Source: Nocardiopsis sp. YSL2
GTDB taxonomy: Bacteria > Actinomycetota > Actinomycetes > Streptosporangiales > Streptosporangiaceae
Length of the DNA: 64,000 nucleotides
Assembly: GCF_030555055.1 (NCBI RefSeq)
Contig: NZ_JAMOAO010000001.1
Coordinates: 1,240,001 to 1,304,000, forward strand
Direction: 5' to 3'
Shown here: in pieces, positions 17,787 to 26,328 of the stretch
Numbering within the stretch: position 1 is the first letter of the stretch
Layout: every line of letters starts with the position of its first letter
Notes under the pieces: generated by a model
Seen by the model: only the letters and a program-made list of their open reading frames with translations
What the model was told of the DNA's origin: nothing
Database searches by the model: none
Position numbers and translations under genes: made by a program

Positions 17787-17846
17787 GGGTTCGGCCAGCA
17801 CAAACGGGCCCGACCACGGTCCGCCGACAACGTCCAGGGGTGCTCA

Positions 17847-19688
17847 TTGCCGCTTGTGTACCGCACGCTCGCCTCGGTCCCGGAGGACGACGGCGACCTC
17901 GTCGCCGCGGCGTCTGCGGTCTTCTCGCGCTGGTTGAGCAAGCGCGGCAACTCGGGCGCCCGCGTGGACTTCACCCGCTCGGGCCACTACGAGCTGAGCA
18001 ACCGCTCCCGTGCCCTCGTCGTACGGCACGACAATCCAGAGGAGGGGCTGACCTTCCTCCGGCTCACGACCGAGTCCGACAAGCCGGACGGCGTGTGGCG
18101 GACCATCGCCTCGGTGGTCGTCGACCCCGAGCTCTCCCCCGGACAGCACCTGTGGATCGACATGACGGTCGACCCCGCGCCGCGCGAGGAGTCCCCGGCC
18201 GACCACCCGCGCCTGGACGTGATGCCGCCCGAGGCCGCGCGGATGCTCCTGCAGGAGGTCGCCGCGCGTGACGGCGCCCAACCGCTCCCCGCCGGACCGC
18301 GGATCGTGCGCGGTCGCGACGACGCGCTGGTGGACACGCTGGTGTCGGCGATCCGCGCGCCCGACCGCCGCCTGGCCGTGGTGGCCACGGGCACGCCCCG
18401 CGACGTCACCGTCGCCGGCTGGCGCGAGGCGATGGCGGGCGCACTGGCCCGGTCCACGGGCATGTGCGCCGGGTACGTACTCGACGCCGCCGCCCTCGAG
18501 CGCGTGGGCGCCCTGCTCCCCCGGGGCCTGGACATCCCCACGGGCGGCGTCCGTACGTTCTTACCGGGCGTGGACGTGGCGGACGAGAGCGACCACCCGC
18601 GCCATCCCCGGATGAGCCCCGCGACGCTCGACACCGCACGCGAAGGCGACCGCATCCGCAACTGGGTGGGCGCCGCGCTCTCCCGGCGGGTGCGCGAGAC
18701 CGCGCTGGAGGCGGGCCTGCCCCCTCCGCTGGCCGCGGTGGACGCGCTGTTGGCCGAGGAGACGACGGACCTGCGCCTGCGGGCACTGAGCCGCGCCGAC
18801 CGCGGACCGTCCGGCGCTCCGGGCCGCAACGGCGGCACGAACGGCAACGGCGGCCACGGCCGCATACCCTCCGCACGCCACCCCTCCGGGGACACGGCCG
18901 CCGGCGGCCTCGCCTCGGTCCACGAGCGCGACGCGCAGGAACAGCTCACCCAGCGGCTGCGCGAGGAGGTCAAACGCCAGAGCACGCGGATCGCGGAGCT
19001 GTCCGAGGAGCGCCAGGAGCTGCTGGCCGAGACCGCCGACCTCGCCGAGGAGGTCGAGACGGCCCGCGAACAGCTGCGCGCCGCGCGATTCGAGGCGCGC
19101 TGGCTGCGCGAGCGCATCCGCGAGGAGGGCCTGTTCCGGCTGGCCGCCACCCCTGCCCCCCGCGACCCGCAGCAGCGCCCGCCGGTGACCGTGCGCGAGC
19201 TGCTGGACCGCATCACCGACGGCAGCGCCCTGCCGCACCTGTTCTTCACCATCGAGGACCACGACACGGTGCACGAGCTGGAGGACAGCCGCAAGGAGAC
19301 CCTGTGGGTCACCCGCGCGTGGGAGGCGCTGCTGGCCCTGAACGACTACGCCCGCTACCAGTTCGACAACCCCGGCAGCGGACTGGGCTTCCACTCCTAC
19401 CTGCGGGAGACCCCGGACGGCTACCAGGTCATCCCGGTCAAGCGGCTGGCCTCCCAGGAGTCGGACTACGTGCGCAACCGGGGCAAGCTCAACGAGAAGC
19501 GGCTGTTCCGCGTACCCACCGAGGTGGAGCCGAGCGGACGCGTCCCCATGTACGCGCACATCAAGCTGGACATCGAGTACGGGATCTGCCCCCGGCTGTA
19601 CTTCTATCCGCACCTGGGGCCCGGCACGACCAACCGCGTCTACATCGGCTACCTGGGACGCCACCTGCCCGTCCAGCAGTCGAACTGA
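17847..19688 (+). CDS. Large unknown protein with central coiled coil
   Basis: A 613-residue protein I do not recognise. Roughly: residues 1-130 a mixed beta segment (WIDMTVDP, FLRLTTESD), 150-300 an alpha/beta region (DRRLAVVATGTPRDVTV), 326-340 a Gly/Asn linker, and 364-430 a strongly heptad-like, Glu/Arg-rich coiled coil. Residues 445-613 form a conserved-looking globular domain (HLFFTIEDHD, DSRKETLWVTRAWEALLALNDYARYQF, YAHIKLDIEYGICPRLYFYPHLG). No signal peptide, membrane span or nucleotide motif is seen. The TTG start has AGGGG six bases upstream; a GTG three codons later is possible. It sits upstream of a predicted DNA glycosylase without overlap. Confidence 0.75.
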   Translation: MPLVYRTLASVPEDDGDLVAAASAVFSRWLSKRGNSGARVDFTRSGHYELSNRSRALVVRHDNPEEGLTFLRLTTESDKPDGVWRTIASVVVDPELSPGQHLWIDMTVDPAPREESPADHPRLDVMPPEAARMLLQEVAARDGAQPLPAGPRIVRGRDDALVDTLVSAIRAPDRRLAVVATGTPRDVTVAGWREAMAGALARSTGMCAGYVLDAAALERVGALLPRGLDIPTGGVRTFLPGVDVADESDHPRHPRMSPATLDTAREGDRIRNWVGAALSRRVRETALEAGLPPPLAAVDALLAEETTDLRLRALSRADRGPSGAPGRNGGTNGNGGHGRIPSARHPSGDTAAGGLASVHERDAQEQLTQRLREEVKRQSTRIAELSEERQELLAETADLAEEVETAREQLRAARFEARWLRERIREEGLFRLAATPAPRDPQQRPPVTVRELLDRITDGSALPHLFFTIEDHDTVHELEDSRKETLWVTRAWEALLALNDYARYQFDNPGSGLGFHSYLRETPDGYQVIPVKRLASQESDYVRNRGKLNEKRLFRVPTEVEPSGRVPMYAHIKLDIEYGICPRLYFYPHLGPGTTNRVYIGYLGRHLPVQQSN

Positions 19689-19782
19689 CGCTGACCGGCG
19701 TGGGCGTCCCCTGTCCTCGGACCGGGTGCGGCTCCGGGGCACGGGGTCCGGCCGGGGCCGCGCGACGCCTACCCTGGGGGCC

Positions 19783-20652
19783 GTGACGATCACCAGGAAC
19801 GCGCTCGCCGAGACCGAGTGGCGGGAACGCGCCGGCCGGCACGAGGCTCGCGTGGACGCACTGGTCGCCGACCACCTGAGGCGGCGCCGGGAGGGCGAGC
19901 GCCATCCGGTGGAGGACTTCCTCTTCACCTACTACAACCTCAAACCGTCCCAGCTGCGCAGGTGGCACCCCGGTGTGGGCACGGCCCTGCTGGGGGAGGG
20001 CGCCCGCGCCCGGCTGGAGGAGCGGTTCTACACCGAGGCCGACGGCGCGGTCGCGCTGGACGCGGCGGCCTTCGCCGACGCGCGGCCGGTGCTGGGATTC
20101 GTCGAGAGGCTGCTGGAGTCGGTGGCCTCCCGACCGGCGCACCTGGGCTGTTTCGGCCTGCACGAGTGGGCGATGGTCTACCGGACCACGGAGGTCCGCC
20201 ACGGCCAGGTGCCGCTGCGACTGGGGCACGAGGGCACGGACCGGGTGGTGGAGTCGCACCGCATCCAGTGCTCGCACTTCGACGCGTACCGCTTCTTCAC
20301 CGAGCCCGCCAGGCCGCGCAACACCCTGCGGCCCACCCGCGAGACCCAGGCCGACCTGGACCAGCCCGGGTGCCTGCACGCCAACATGGACCTGTACAAG
20401 TGGGCCTACAAGCTCGCCCCGGCCGTACCGTCCGAGCTGGTGGTGGACTGCTTCGAGCTGTCGAAGGACATCCGCGTGCTGGACATGCGGGCCTCGCCCT
20501 ACGACCTGGCCGACTGGGGCTATCCGCCGGTCCGCATCGAGACGGCGGAGGGCAAGGCCGAGTACATGGCGGCTCAGAGCGCCTTCGCCGAGCGCGGCGC
20601 CGTTCTGCGCGAGCGCCTGCTGCGGGTGTGCCGGGCCCTGCGGGAACGGTAA
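19783..20652 (+). CDS. Predicted 3-methyladenine DNA glycosylase-like protein
   Basis: A 289-residue protein matching a family that actinobacterial genomes label 3-methyladenine DNA glycosylase. Recognisable blocks are HPVEDFLFTYYNLKPSQLRRWHPG, FGLHEWAMVYR, QCSHFDAYRFF, DLYKWAYKLAP and DIRVLDMRASPYDL (positions about 40-65, 125-135, 165-175, 205-215 and 245-260). I know of no firm biochemical proof for this family, so the function is tentative. The GTG at 19783 is preceded by TACCCT ending seven bases upstream and by no proper ribosome site, which fits a leaderless message. The frame upstream of the GTG is not conserved. A hairpin directly follows the stop. Confidence 0.7.
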   Translation: MTITRNALAETEWRERAGRHEARVDALVADHLRRRREGERHPVEDFLFTYYNLKPSQLRRWHPGVGTALLGEGARARLEERFYTEADGAVALDAAAFADARPVLGFVERLLESVASRPAHLGCFGLHEWAMVYRTTEVRHGQVPLRLGHEGTDRVVESHRIQCSHFDAYRFFTEPARPRNTLRPTRETQADLDQPGCLHANMDLYKWAYKLAPAVPSELVVDCFELSKDIRVLDMRASPYDLADWGYPPVRIETAEGKAEYMAAQSAFAERGAVLRERLLRVCRALRER

Positions 20653-20682
20653 GGGGGGCGGCGCCGGACGGCGCCGCCCCCC
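20653..20682. terminator. Bidirectional hairpin terminator
   Basis: GGGGGGCGGCGCCG and CGGCGCCGCCCCCC form a 14-bp stem around two bases, beginning directly after the TAA at 20650-20652 and lying 19 bases past the stop of the convergent LPxTG gene. It can serve both. Confidence 0.8.
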
Positions 20683-20701
20683 TCAGGCCGGGTCCCGGGG
20701 A

Positions 20702-21514
20702 CTAGCCCTCGGCGGAACCGTCGTCGTCGGCGGAGGTGTCGCGACGCTTACGGGTGTAGAACACCGCCGCGCCGCCACCGGCGACCGCGACGGCTCCCGC
20801 CGCCACCAGGGCGGCCAGGGCCGAACCGGTCACGGGGAGGCCGCCGGGGGTGCCGCTCTCGTCGGCCGGAACCGTGGGAGCATCGGTCTCGGCCGGGTCG
20901 GAGGACTCGTCCGTCGGCTCCGACGGCTCCTCGGAGGGCTCGGTGCCCGGCTCCGTCGGGTCGGTGGTGGGCTCCTCGGTCGGCTCCTCGGAGGGCTGCT
21001 CCGACGGCTCTTCGGACGGCTCCTCGGAGGGCTGCTCCGACGGCTCCTCGGAAGGCTCCGGCTCCTCGTCCTCGCACACGACCTTGAAGACCTTCTGCTT
21101 GGCCTCGCCGTTCTCGCCCTCGAAGGTCCAGTTCAGGTGGTAGTGGCCGTTCTCCAGGTCGAGGAGTTCGGTGCTGCCCTCCCCCTCGTCGTCCAGGACG
21201 AGGGTGCCGTCGAGCACCGGCTCGGCGTCGTGCGGGTTGCCGCCGCCCTGGGCCACGATCTCCCAGGTCACCTCCTCGACGGCGTCGAACCCGAAGGCCA
21301 CGATCTGGAAGTCGCAGACCTTGGGCACGTTCCGGTTGTCCTCCTCGGGGGTGCTCGGCGAGTGGATCTTCACCGTGCCGTTGTCACCGGGAGGGGCGAG
21401 GGGGGCGGGAGCGGCGGACGCCAGGGCGGAACCGCCGAGGACGGCGGTCGCCACGATGGCGGTACCGGTCATGAAGCGGGCACAGACGGTGCCCGCGTCG
21501 AAGGAGATGCTCAC
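20702..21514 (-). CDS. LPxTG sortase-anchored surface protein with Ser/Pro/Glu repeats
   Basis: A 270-residue exported protein. A signal peptide (TGTAIVATAVLGGSALASA) precedes a folded domain of about 100 residues (VCDFQIVAFGFDAVEEVTW to QKVFKVVCEDE) with two cysteines. Then comes an extended SEEPSEQP-type acidic stalk, LPVTG at residue 226, a hydrophobic span and the RKRR tail. Sortase would cut within LPVTG and attach it to the wall. The GTG at 21514 has AGGAG about eight bases upstream; the frame upstream is unconserved. No sortase gene occurs in the window. The ligand or partner is unknown. Confidence 0.88.
   Translation of the reverse strand: MSISFDAGTVCARFMTGTAIVATAVLGGSALASAAPAPLAPPGDNGTVKIHSPSTPEEDNRNVPKVCDFQIVAFGFDAVEEVTWEIVAQGGGNPHDAEPVLDGTLVLDDEGEGSTELLDLENGHYHLNWTFEGENGEAKQKVFKVVCEDEEPEPSEEPSEQPSEEPSEEPSEQPSEEPTEEPTTDPTEPGTEPSEEPSEPTDESSDPAETDAPTVPADESGTPGGLPVTGSALAALVAAGAVAVAGGGAAVFYTRKRRDTSADDDGSAEG
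20982..21053. repeat. 36-bp coding repeat in LPxTG stalk
   Basis: GGCTCCTCGGAGGGCTGCTC starts at 20982 and again at 21018, giving two near-identical 36-bp units that encode the PSEEPSEQPSEE pattern. Further degenerate copies flank them. Such repeats can change number by slippage and alter stalk length. Confidence 0.7.
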
Positions 21515-21684
21515 AGGGGGACTCCTGCTTGTTGTGATGCCGAGGCGAGCGGGGCACCTGGCCACCTGTGGTCGGGACGGGGAAAACCTATCCTCATTCC
21601 CACATGGAGCAGTAGTCACACCTGCGACAGGTCACCGAAATGAGACCCACCGCCCACACAGAGGCGGGAGACGGTCACCCAGTG

Positions 21685-21897
21685 TCAGAAAGACGAGGCC
21701 AACAGCCCCCACAGCGTGACGGAGGCCAAGGTCAGGGAGAAGGGGACCGACAGGGCGAACACGGGGACGTGCAGCCACCGGTAACGGCCCGCCTCGACCG
21801 GCACCCGCCGCCGGTGCCACGCGCCGACCGTGATACCCGCCGCGGCTGTCACCGTCCGGCCGTGAGAATCGGTCGCACACGGGATGACGGATGTCAT
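21685..21897 (-). CDS. Small single-span membrane protein (hypothetical)
   Basis: A 70-residue reading frame. The C-terminal half looks real: YRWLHVPVFALSVPFSLTLA is followed by SVTLWGLLASSF, giving one or two hydrophobic spans with aromatic residues at the membrane edge. The N-terminal half (ATDSHGRTVTAAAGITVGAW) is weaker. ATG start at 21897. It lies alone between the peptide importer and the LPxTG gene. I recognise no family, and a chance frame cannot be excluded. Confidence 0.4.
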   Translation of the reverse strand: MTSVIPCATDSHGRTVTAAAGITVGAWHRRRVPVEAGRYRWLHVPVFALSVPFSLTLASVTLWGLLASSF

Positions 21898-21937
21898 CCG
21901 GCGCGGTCCCCGCCCGCCGTCCGGCCCGCCGGTCCCC

Positions 21938-23032
21938 TCACGCGGTGCCGGTGCCGTGCACGATGCGCTCGGCGTACTCCTCCCTCGGGCCGATCTCGCC
22001 GGACAGGATCTGCTCGGCGTAGTGGCAGGCCACCTTGTGCGTCCCCCTGATCGTGCGCAGCTCCGGACGCTCGGTGTCGCACCGCTCCTCCTGGCGCCAC
22101 GGGCACCGGGTGTGGAAGCGGCATCCCGGGGGCGGGGCGGCCGGGGAGGGCAGGTCGCCCGCCAGCAGGATGCGTTCGCGGGCGTCCTCCACCTTCGGGT
22201 CCGGGACCGGCACGGCCGACATCAGGGAGCGCGTGTAGGGGTGCATCGGCGTCTCGTACAGGTCGTCCCCGGAGGCCTCCTCCACGAGCGAGCCCAGGTA
22301 CATCACGCCGACCACGTCGCTGACGTGCCGCACGACCGCGAGGTCGTGCGCGATGACCAGGTAGGTGAGGCCGAGTTCCTCCTGGAGCCCTTCCAGGAGG
22401 TTGAGCACCTGCGCCTGGATCGACACGTCCAGCGCCGACACCGGCTCGTCGCAGATGATCAGGTCGGGGCGCAGCACCAGGGCCCGGGCGATCCCGATGC
22501 GCTGGCGCTGGCCGCCGGAGAACTCGTGCGGGTAGCGGGTGAGCGCCTTGGCCGAGAGCCCCACGCGCTCCAGCGCGTCCACCACGCGGGCCCGCTGGTC
22601 CTGGAGCGTGCGGGCGCGGCGTTCCTTCGGGCTCATGTCCTGGTCGGTCCCCGGGCCGCCGATGCCGTGCGCCTGGAGCCCCTCCAACAGGATGGTCCCG
22701 ATGTTCTGGCGCGGGTTGAGGCTGCCCAGCGGATCCTGGAAGACCATCTGCAGGTTGCGGCGCTGATGGCGCATCGTCTCGGTGTCCAGGCCCGCCAGGT
22801 CCCGGTCGCCGAACCACACCTGGCCCTCGGTGATGTCGACCAGCCGCAGCACGGCCCGGCCGAGGGTGGTCTTGCCGCAGCCCGACTCCCCGACCAGTCC
22901 GTAGGTCTGCCCGCGTTCGATGGTGAGGCTGACCCCGTCCACCGCCCGCACGTGCCCGACCGTGCGGTCGAAGACCACACCGCGCTTGATCGGGAAGTGG
23001 ACCTTGAGGTCCTTGATCTCCAGCAGGCTCAT
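21938..23032 (-). CDS. Oligopeptide/dipeptide ABC transporter ATP-binding protein (OppF/DppF type)
   Basis: A 364-residue ATPase. Walker A GESGCGKT, Q-loop FQDPLGSLNP, signature FSGGQRQR, Walker B LIICDEPVSALD and switch histidine in VIAHDL are all intact. The C-terminal extension HPYTRSLMSAVP and the cysteine cluster GCRFHTRCP with a following C are typical of Opp/Dpp ATPases. The ATG at 23032 overlaps the previous gene's stop by four bases (ATGA). It is the last gene of a five-gene importer operon and pairs with the ATPase upstream to power peptide uptake. Confidence 0.94.
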   Translation of the reverse strand: MSLLEIKDLKVHFPIKRGVVFDRTVGHVRAVDGVSLTIERGQTYGLVGESGCGKTTLGRAVLRLVDITEGQVWFGDRDLAGLDTETMRHQRRNLQMVFQDPLGSLNPRQNIGTILLEGLQAHGIGGPGTDQDMSPKERRARTLQDQRARVVDALERVGLSAKALTRYPHEFSGGQRQRIGIARALVLRPDLIICDEPVSALDVSIQAQVLNLLEGLQEELGLTYLVIAHDLAVVRHVSDVVGVMYLGSLVEEASGDDLYETPMHPYTRSLMSAVPVPDPKVEDARERILLAGDLPSPAAPPPGCRFHTRCPWRQEERCDTERPELRTIRGTHKVACHYAEQILSGEIGPREEYAERIVHGTGTA

Positions 23033-24099
23033 CCGCGTGCCTCCTCGTCGCCGACCGAGGCCGGGCTCTCCAGTTCGGTGCGGTCCGCCGCCGCCCGCGC
23101 GTGCTCGAGCGGGTTCACGCACCGGTGCGTGTGCTCCCCGGACGCGTGCACGAGCTCGGGCGCCCCCTGCAGGCACTCCATCGTGTAGTGGTCGCACCGG
23201 GGCGCGAACGCGCACCCGTCCGTCCAGGCGATGTTGTCGTTGACCGACCCCCGCACGGGCGTGAGCGGCTCGCCGCGCGGCGCGTCCAGGCGCGGCACGG
23301 AGCCCAGCAGCCCGACCGTGTACGGGTGGGTGGGTTCGGCGAAGAGCGGGCCCCGGGGCGCCGCCTCCACCGCCCGCCCCGCGTAGAGCACGTTGATGTC
23401 GTCGCACAGGCCCGCCACCACGCCCAGGTCGTGCGTGATCATCAGCAGGGCCGTGCCCTCTTCGACGACCAGGTCGCGGAGCAGCTCCAGGATCTGGGCC
23501 TGGATGGTCACGTCCAGCGCGGTGGTGGGCTCGTCGGCGATCATCAGCTTAGGCCGGCAGGCCACCGCCATCGCGATGAGGGCGCGCTGGCGCATCCCGC
23601 CGGAGAGCTGGTGCGGGTACTCCCGGAGCCGCCGCGTCGGGTCGGGGATGCCCACCCGGTGCAGCAGGTCGGCGGCCTCCCGGCGGGCGGTGGCGCCCCG
23701 CATCCCGCGGTGCCGGCGCAGGATCTCGGTGACCTGGAGGCCGATGGGGATGACGGGGTTGAGCGAGCTGAGCGGGTCCTGGAAGATCATCGCCAGCTGC
23801 GCGCCCCTCAGGTCGCGCATCCGGCGCGGGGACAGGGCGAGCAGGTCGGTCTCGCCGTCGGGCAGCCGCATGCGGGCGGACCCGCCGACCGTGAGCCCGC
23901 GGGAGGGCAGCAGTCCCATCAGGGCGAGCGAGGTGACGCTCTTGCCGCAGCCGGACTCGCCGACCAGGCCGGTGACCCGCCCCTCCTCCAGGGTGAAGGA
24001 GACCCCGTCCACGGCACGGACGTCGTCCGACCCCCGGCGGTGGAACACCACGGACAGCTCGTCCACCGTCAGCAGCGGCGTGCTGGAACTCATGGTCAT
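23029..24099 (-). CDS. Oligopeptide/dipeptide ABC transporter ATP-binding protein (OppD/DppD type)
   Basis: A 356-residue ATPase with Walker A GESGCGKS, FQDPLSSLNP, signature LSGGMRQR, Walker B LMIADEPTTALD and MITHDLGVV. The C-terminal cysteine-rich segment (GCAFAPRC, MEC, HRC) is the Opp/Dpp-specific extension. ATG at 24099 or 24093: the first overlaps the permease stop by four bases, while the second has a better-spaced GAGG. It is the fourth gene of the operon. Confidence 0.94.
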   Translation of the reverse strand: MTMSSSTPLLTVDELSVVFHRRGSDDVRAVDGVSFTLEEGRVTGLVGESGCGKSVTSLALMGLLPSRGLTVGGSARMRLPDGETDLLALSPRRMRDLRGAQLAMIFQDPLSSLNPVIPIGLQVTEILRRHRGMRGATARREAADLLHRVGIPDPTRRLREYPHQLSGGMRQRALIAMAVACRPKLMIADEPTTALDVTIQAQILELLRDLVVEEGTALLMITHDLGVVAGLCDDINVLYAGRAVEAAPRGPLFAEPTHPYTVGLLGSVPRLDAPRGEPLTPVRGSVNDNIAWTDGCAFAPRCDHYTMECLQGAPELVHASGEHTHRCVNPLEHARAAADRTELESPASVGDEEARG

Positions 24100-25118
24100 T
24101 TCCTCACCTTCGGGTCGAGGGCCTCCCGCATCGCCTCACCCAGCAGGGTGAAGCCCAGGGCGGTGACGATGATGGCCAGCGCGGGGTACACGGCCAGCGA
24201 CGGCGCGCTGGACAGGAACCGCTGGGCGTCGGCGAGCATCGTGCCCCACTCGGGGAAGGCCGGGTCCGGGTTGCCCAGGCCCAGGTAGGACAGGGCCGCG
24301 GCGTCGATGATGGCGGTGGCCAGGGTGAGGGTGCTCTGGACGATCACCGGGCCCATGGAGTTGGGCAGGATGTGCGCCAGGGCGATGCGGCGCTTGCGCA
24401 CGCCCAGCGCCTGGGCGGCCAGCACGTAGTCGCGTGAGCCCTGGGAGATCATGGCGCCGCGCAACAGGCGGGCGAAGATCGGGATCTGGGCGACGCCGAC
24501 CGCGATCATGACCGTGGTCAGGCTGGGGCCGATGAGCGCGGCGACGGTGACGGCCAGCAGCAGGGTGGGCAGCGCCAGCATCATGTCGATGACGCGCATG
24601 ACCACGTTGTCGAGCCAGCGCCCCCAGGTGCCGCCGAGGGTCGCCGCGGCGCCCGCCGAACCGCCCAGCAGGGCGCCGACGCAGAACCCGACGAGGGTGG
24701 CGACCACGCCGACCAGCAGGGTCTGCCTGGCTCCGATCACCATGCGGGAGAACTGGTCGCGGCCGAGGTTGTCCAGCCCCAGGAGGTTCTCCGCGCGTGG
24801 TCCGACGAAGACGTTGCGGTTGGGGAAGACCTCCCCGCCCCACGTCTGCGCGGTCGGGCTGTAGGGGGCGATGAGCGGTGAGAAGAGCGCCACGAGGATG
24901 AACACCGTGACGATGGCGGCGCCGGAGATCGCCATGGGGCTGCGGCGCATGCGCGTGAGGGCCTCGCGCCAGACCCCGGCGCCGTGGCCGTCGTCGCGGC
25001 GTTCGCCCATGAGCTCGGCGAGCCGGTCGACCTTGGCGGCCTTGCGGCCCAGCAGGGGCGCGTCCCCGCTCTTCGTACCGGTGCCGGCGGGGTTCTGAGG
25101 ACTCGGTGGCGTCGTCAT
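24096..25118 (-). CDS. Peptide ABC transporter permease (DppC/OppC type)
   Basis: A 340-residue permease. A long cytoplasmic N-terminus precedes six predicted spans, and GLDNLGRDQFSRMVIGARQTLLVG is the conserved OppC/DppC entry to the core domain. The EAA loop reads VLAAQALGVRKRRIALAHILPN, the contact for the ATPases. The ATG at 25118 shares its A with the TGA of the upstream permease, so the two are translationally coupled. Substrate choice depends on the binding protein encoded upstream. Confidence 0.93.
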   Translation of the reverse strand: MTTPPSPQNPAGTGTKSGDAPLLGRKAAKVDRLAELMGERRDDGHGAGVWREALTRMRRSPMAISGAAIVTVFILVALFSPLIAPYSPTAQTWGGEVFPNRNVFVGPRAENLLGLDNLGRDQFSRMVIGARQTLLVGVVATLVGFCVGALLGGSAGAAATLGGTWGRWLDNVVMRVIDMMLALPTLLLAVTVAALIGPSLTTVMIAVGVAQIPIFARLLRGAMISQGSRDYVLAAQALGVRKRRIALAHILPNSMGPVIVQSTLTLATAIIDAAALSYLGLGNPDPAFPEWGTMLADAQRFLSSAPSLAVYPALAIIVTALGFTLLGEAMREALDPKVRK

Positions 25119-26122
25119 CACTGGGCCCGCACTCTCGGGTCGAGGAGGCTGTAGGAGATGTCCACGAGCAGGTTGATGAACACGTAGACGGTGGCGATGA
25201 TCAGGATGAACCCGGTGAGCACGGGGTAGTCGCGGTCCTGTGTGGCCGCGTAGATGAACGACCCGATCCCGGGGAAGGCGAACACGCTCTCGGTGAGGAC
25301 CGCCCCGGCGAAGAGGCTGCCGGTGAGCAGCCCGATGGCGGTCACCACCGGCAGCATCGCGTTGCGCATGACGTGTCTTGTGCGCACGGTGTTGCGGTGC
25401 AGGCCCTTGGCGTCGGCGGTGCGCACGTAGTCCTCCTCCAGCACCTCCAGCACGCTGGCCCGGGTCATGCGGACGATGACCGCGAGGGGGATGGAGGCCA
25501 GGGCCAGGCCCGGCAGCACCAGGTGGGCGAGCGCGTCGGCGACCACGTCCCACTCCCCGGTGCGCAGGCCGTCCAGGACGGCGAAACCGCTGAGGTTGGT
25601 GCGGCTCAGTCCCGGGGAGAGGCGGAAGGCCGAGGGGAACATCCCGAGCCGTTCGGCGAAGACGACCTTGAGGATGAACGCCAGGAAGAACACCGGTGTG
25701 CAGATGCCGACCAGGGAGCCGCCGACGGCCGCGAAGTCCAGTACGGTCCCGCGGCGGCGGGCGGCCAGGTAGCCCAGCGGCAGGCCGACGGCGACGGCGA
25801 TGAGCATGGCCGACACGGCGAGTTCGAACGTGGCGGGGAAGCGGGTCAGGAACTCCTCCAGGACCGGCCGCCCGGTGGTGATGGAGGTGCCCAGGTCTCC
25901 CTGGAGGATGCGGCGCAGGAAGGACAGGTACTGGACGGTGAGCGGTTCGTCCAGCCCCAGCGAGCGCCGGAGCGAGGCGCGCTGCTGGTCGGTCGCGTCG
26001 TCGGGGAGGAGGGCGTACTCCGGACCGCCCGGGAGCCGTTGCAGCCAGACGAACAGCAGGATCGAGAGTCCGACCAGGGTCGGGATCAGCTGGAGAACTC
26101 GCCTGACGATGAATCGCAGCAC
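25118..26122 (-). CDS. Peptide ABC transporter permease (DppB/OppB type)
   Basis: A 334-residue permease starting MLRFIVRRVLQLIPTLVGLS, the standard DppB opening, with six spans and the EAA-type loop YVRTADAKGLHRNTVRTRHVMRNAMLP. The GTG start at 26122 has AAAGGCGG upstream. It follows the binding-protein gene after 206 bases that contain a strong hairpin, and is followed by the second permease with a one-base overlap. Confidence 0.93.
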   Translation of the reverse strand: MLRFIVRRVLQLIPTLVGLSILLFVWLQRLPGGPEYALLPDDATDQQRASLRRSLGLDEPLTVQYLSFLRRILQGDLGTSITTGRPVLEEFLTRFPATFELAVSAMLIAVAVGLPLGYLAARRRGTVLDFAAVGGSLVGICTPVFFLAFILKVVFAERLGMFPSAFRLSPGLSRTNLSGFAVLDGLRTGEWDVVADALAHLVLPGLALASIPLAVIVRMTRASVLEVLEEDYVRTADAKGLHRNTVRTRHVMRNAMLPVVTAIGLLTGSLFAGAVLTESVFAFPGIGSFIYAATQDRDYPVLTGFILIIATVYVFINLLVDISYSLLDPRVRAQ

Positions 26123-26273
26123 CTTCGCCGCCTTTCGTCAGTGGTGAGAACGATGTGACGCGGACACCCCGCCGGGATGGGGCGGGTGGCGTCGGGGAGG
26201 GTGGTGGTTCGGCCCGGCGTCCGCGGGGATGGCCCGGGGCCGGGTGGCACGCGCAGGTCCGCGTGCAGGGTGC

Positions 26274-26307
26274 GGGCCCGGCCGTCGCGTGGTGACCGGC
26301 CGGGCCC
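26274..26307 (-). terminator. Intercistronic hairpin between binding protein and permease
   Basis: GGGCCCGGCCG and CGGCCGGGCCC form an 11-bp perfect stem with a 12-base loop, 22 bases past the binding-protein stop. It is more likely an attenuator or message-stabilising stem than a full terminator, because the permease and ATPase genes downstream belong to the same system. A weaker 7-bp stem (GCACGCG/CGCGTGC) lies closer to the permease. Confidence 0.6.
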
Positions 26308-26328
26308 TCCCCTGAGGGGTGGAACGCC

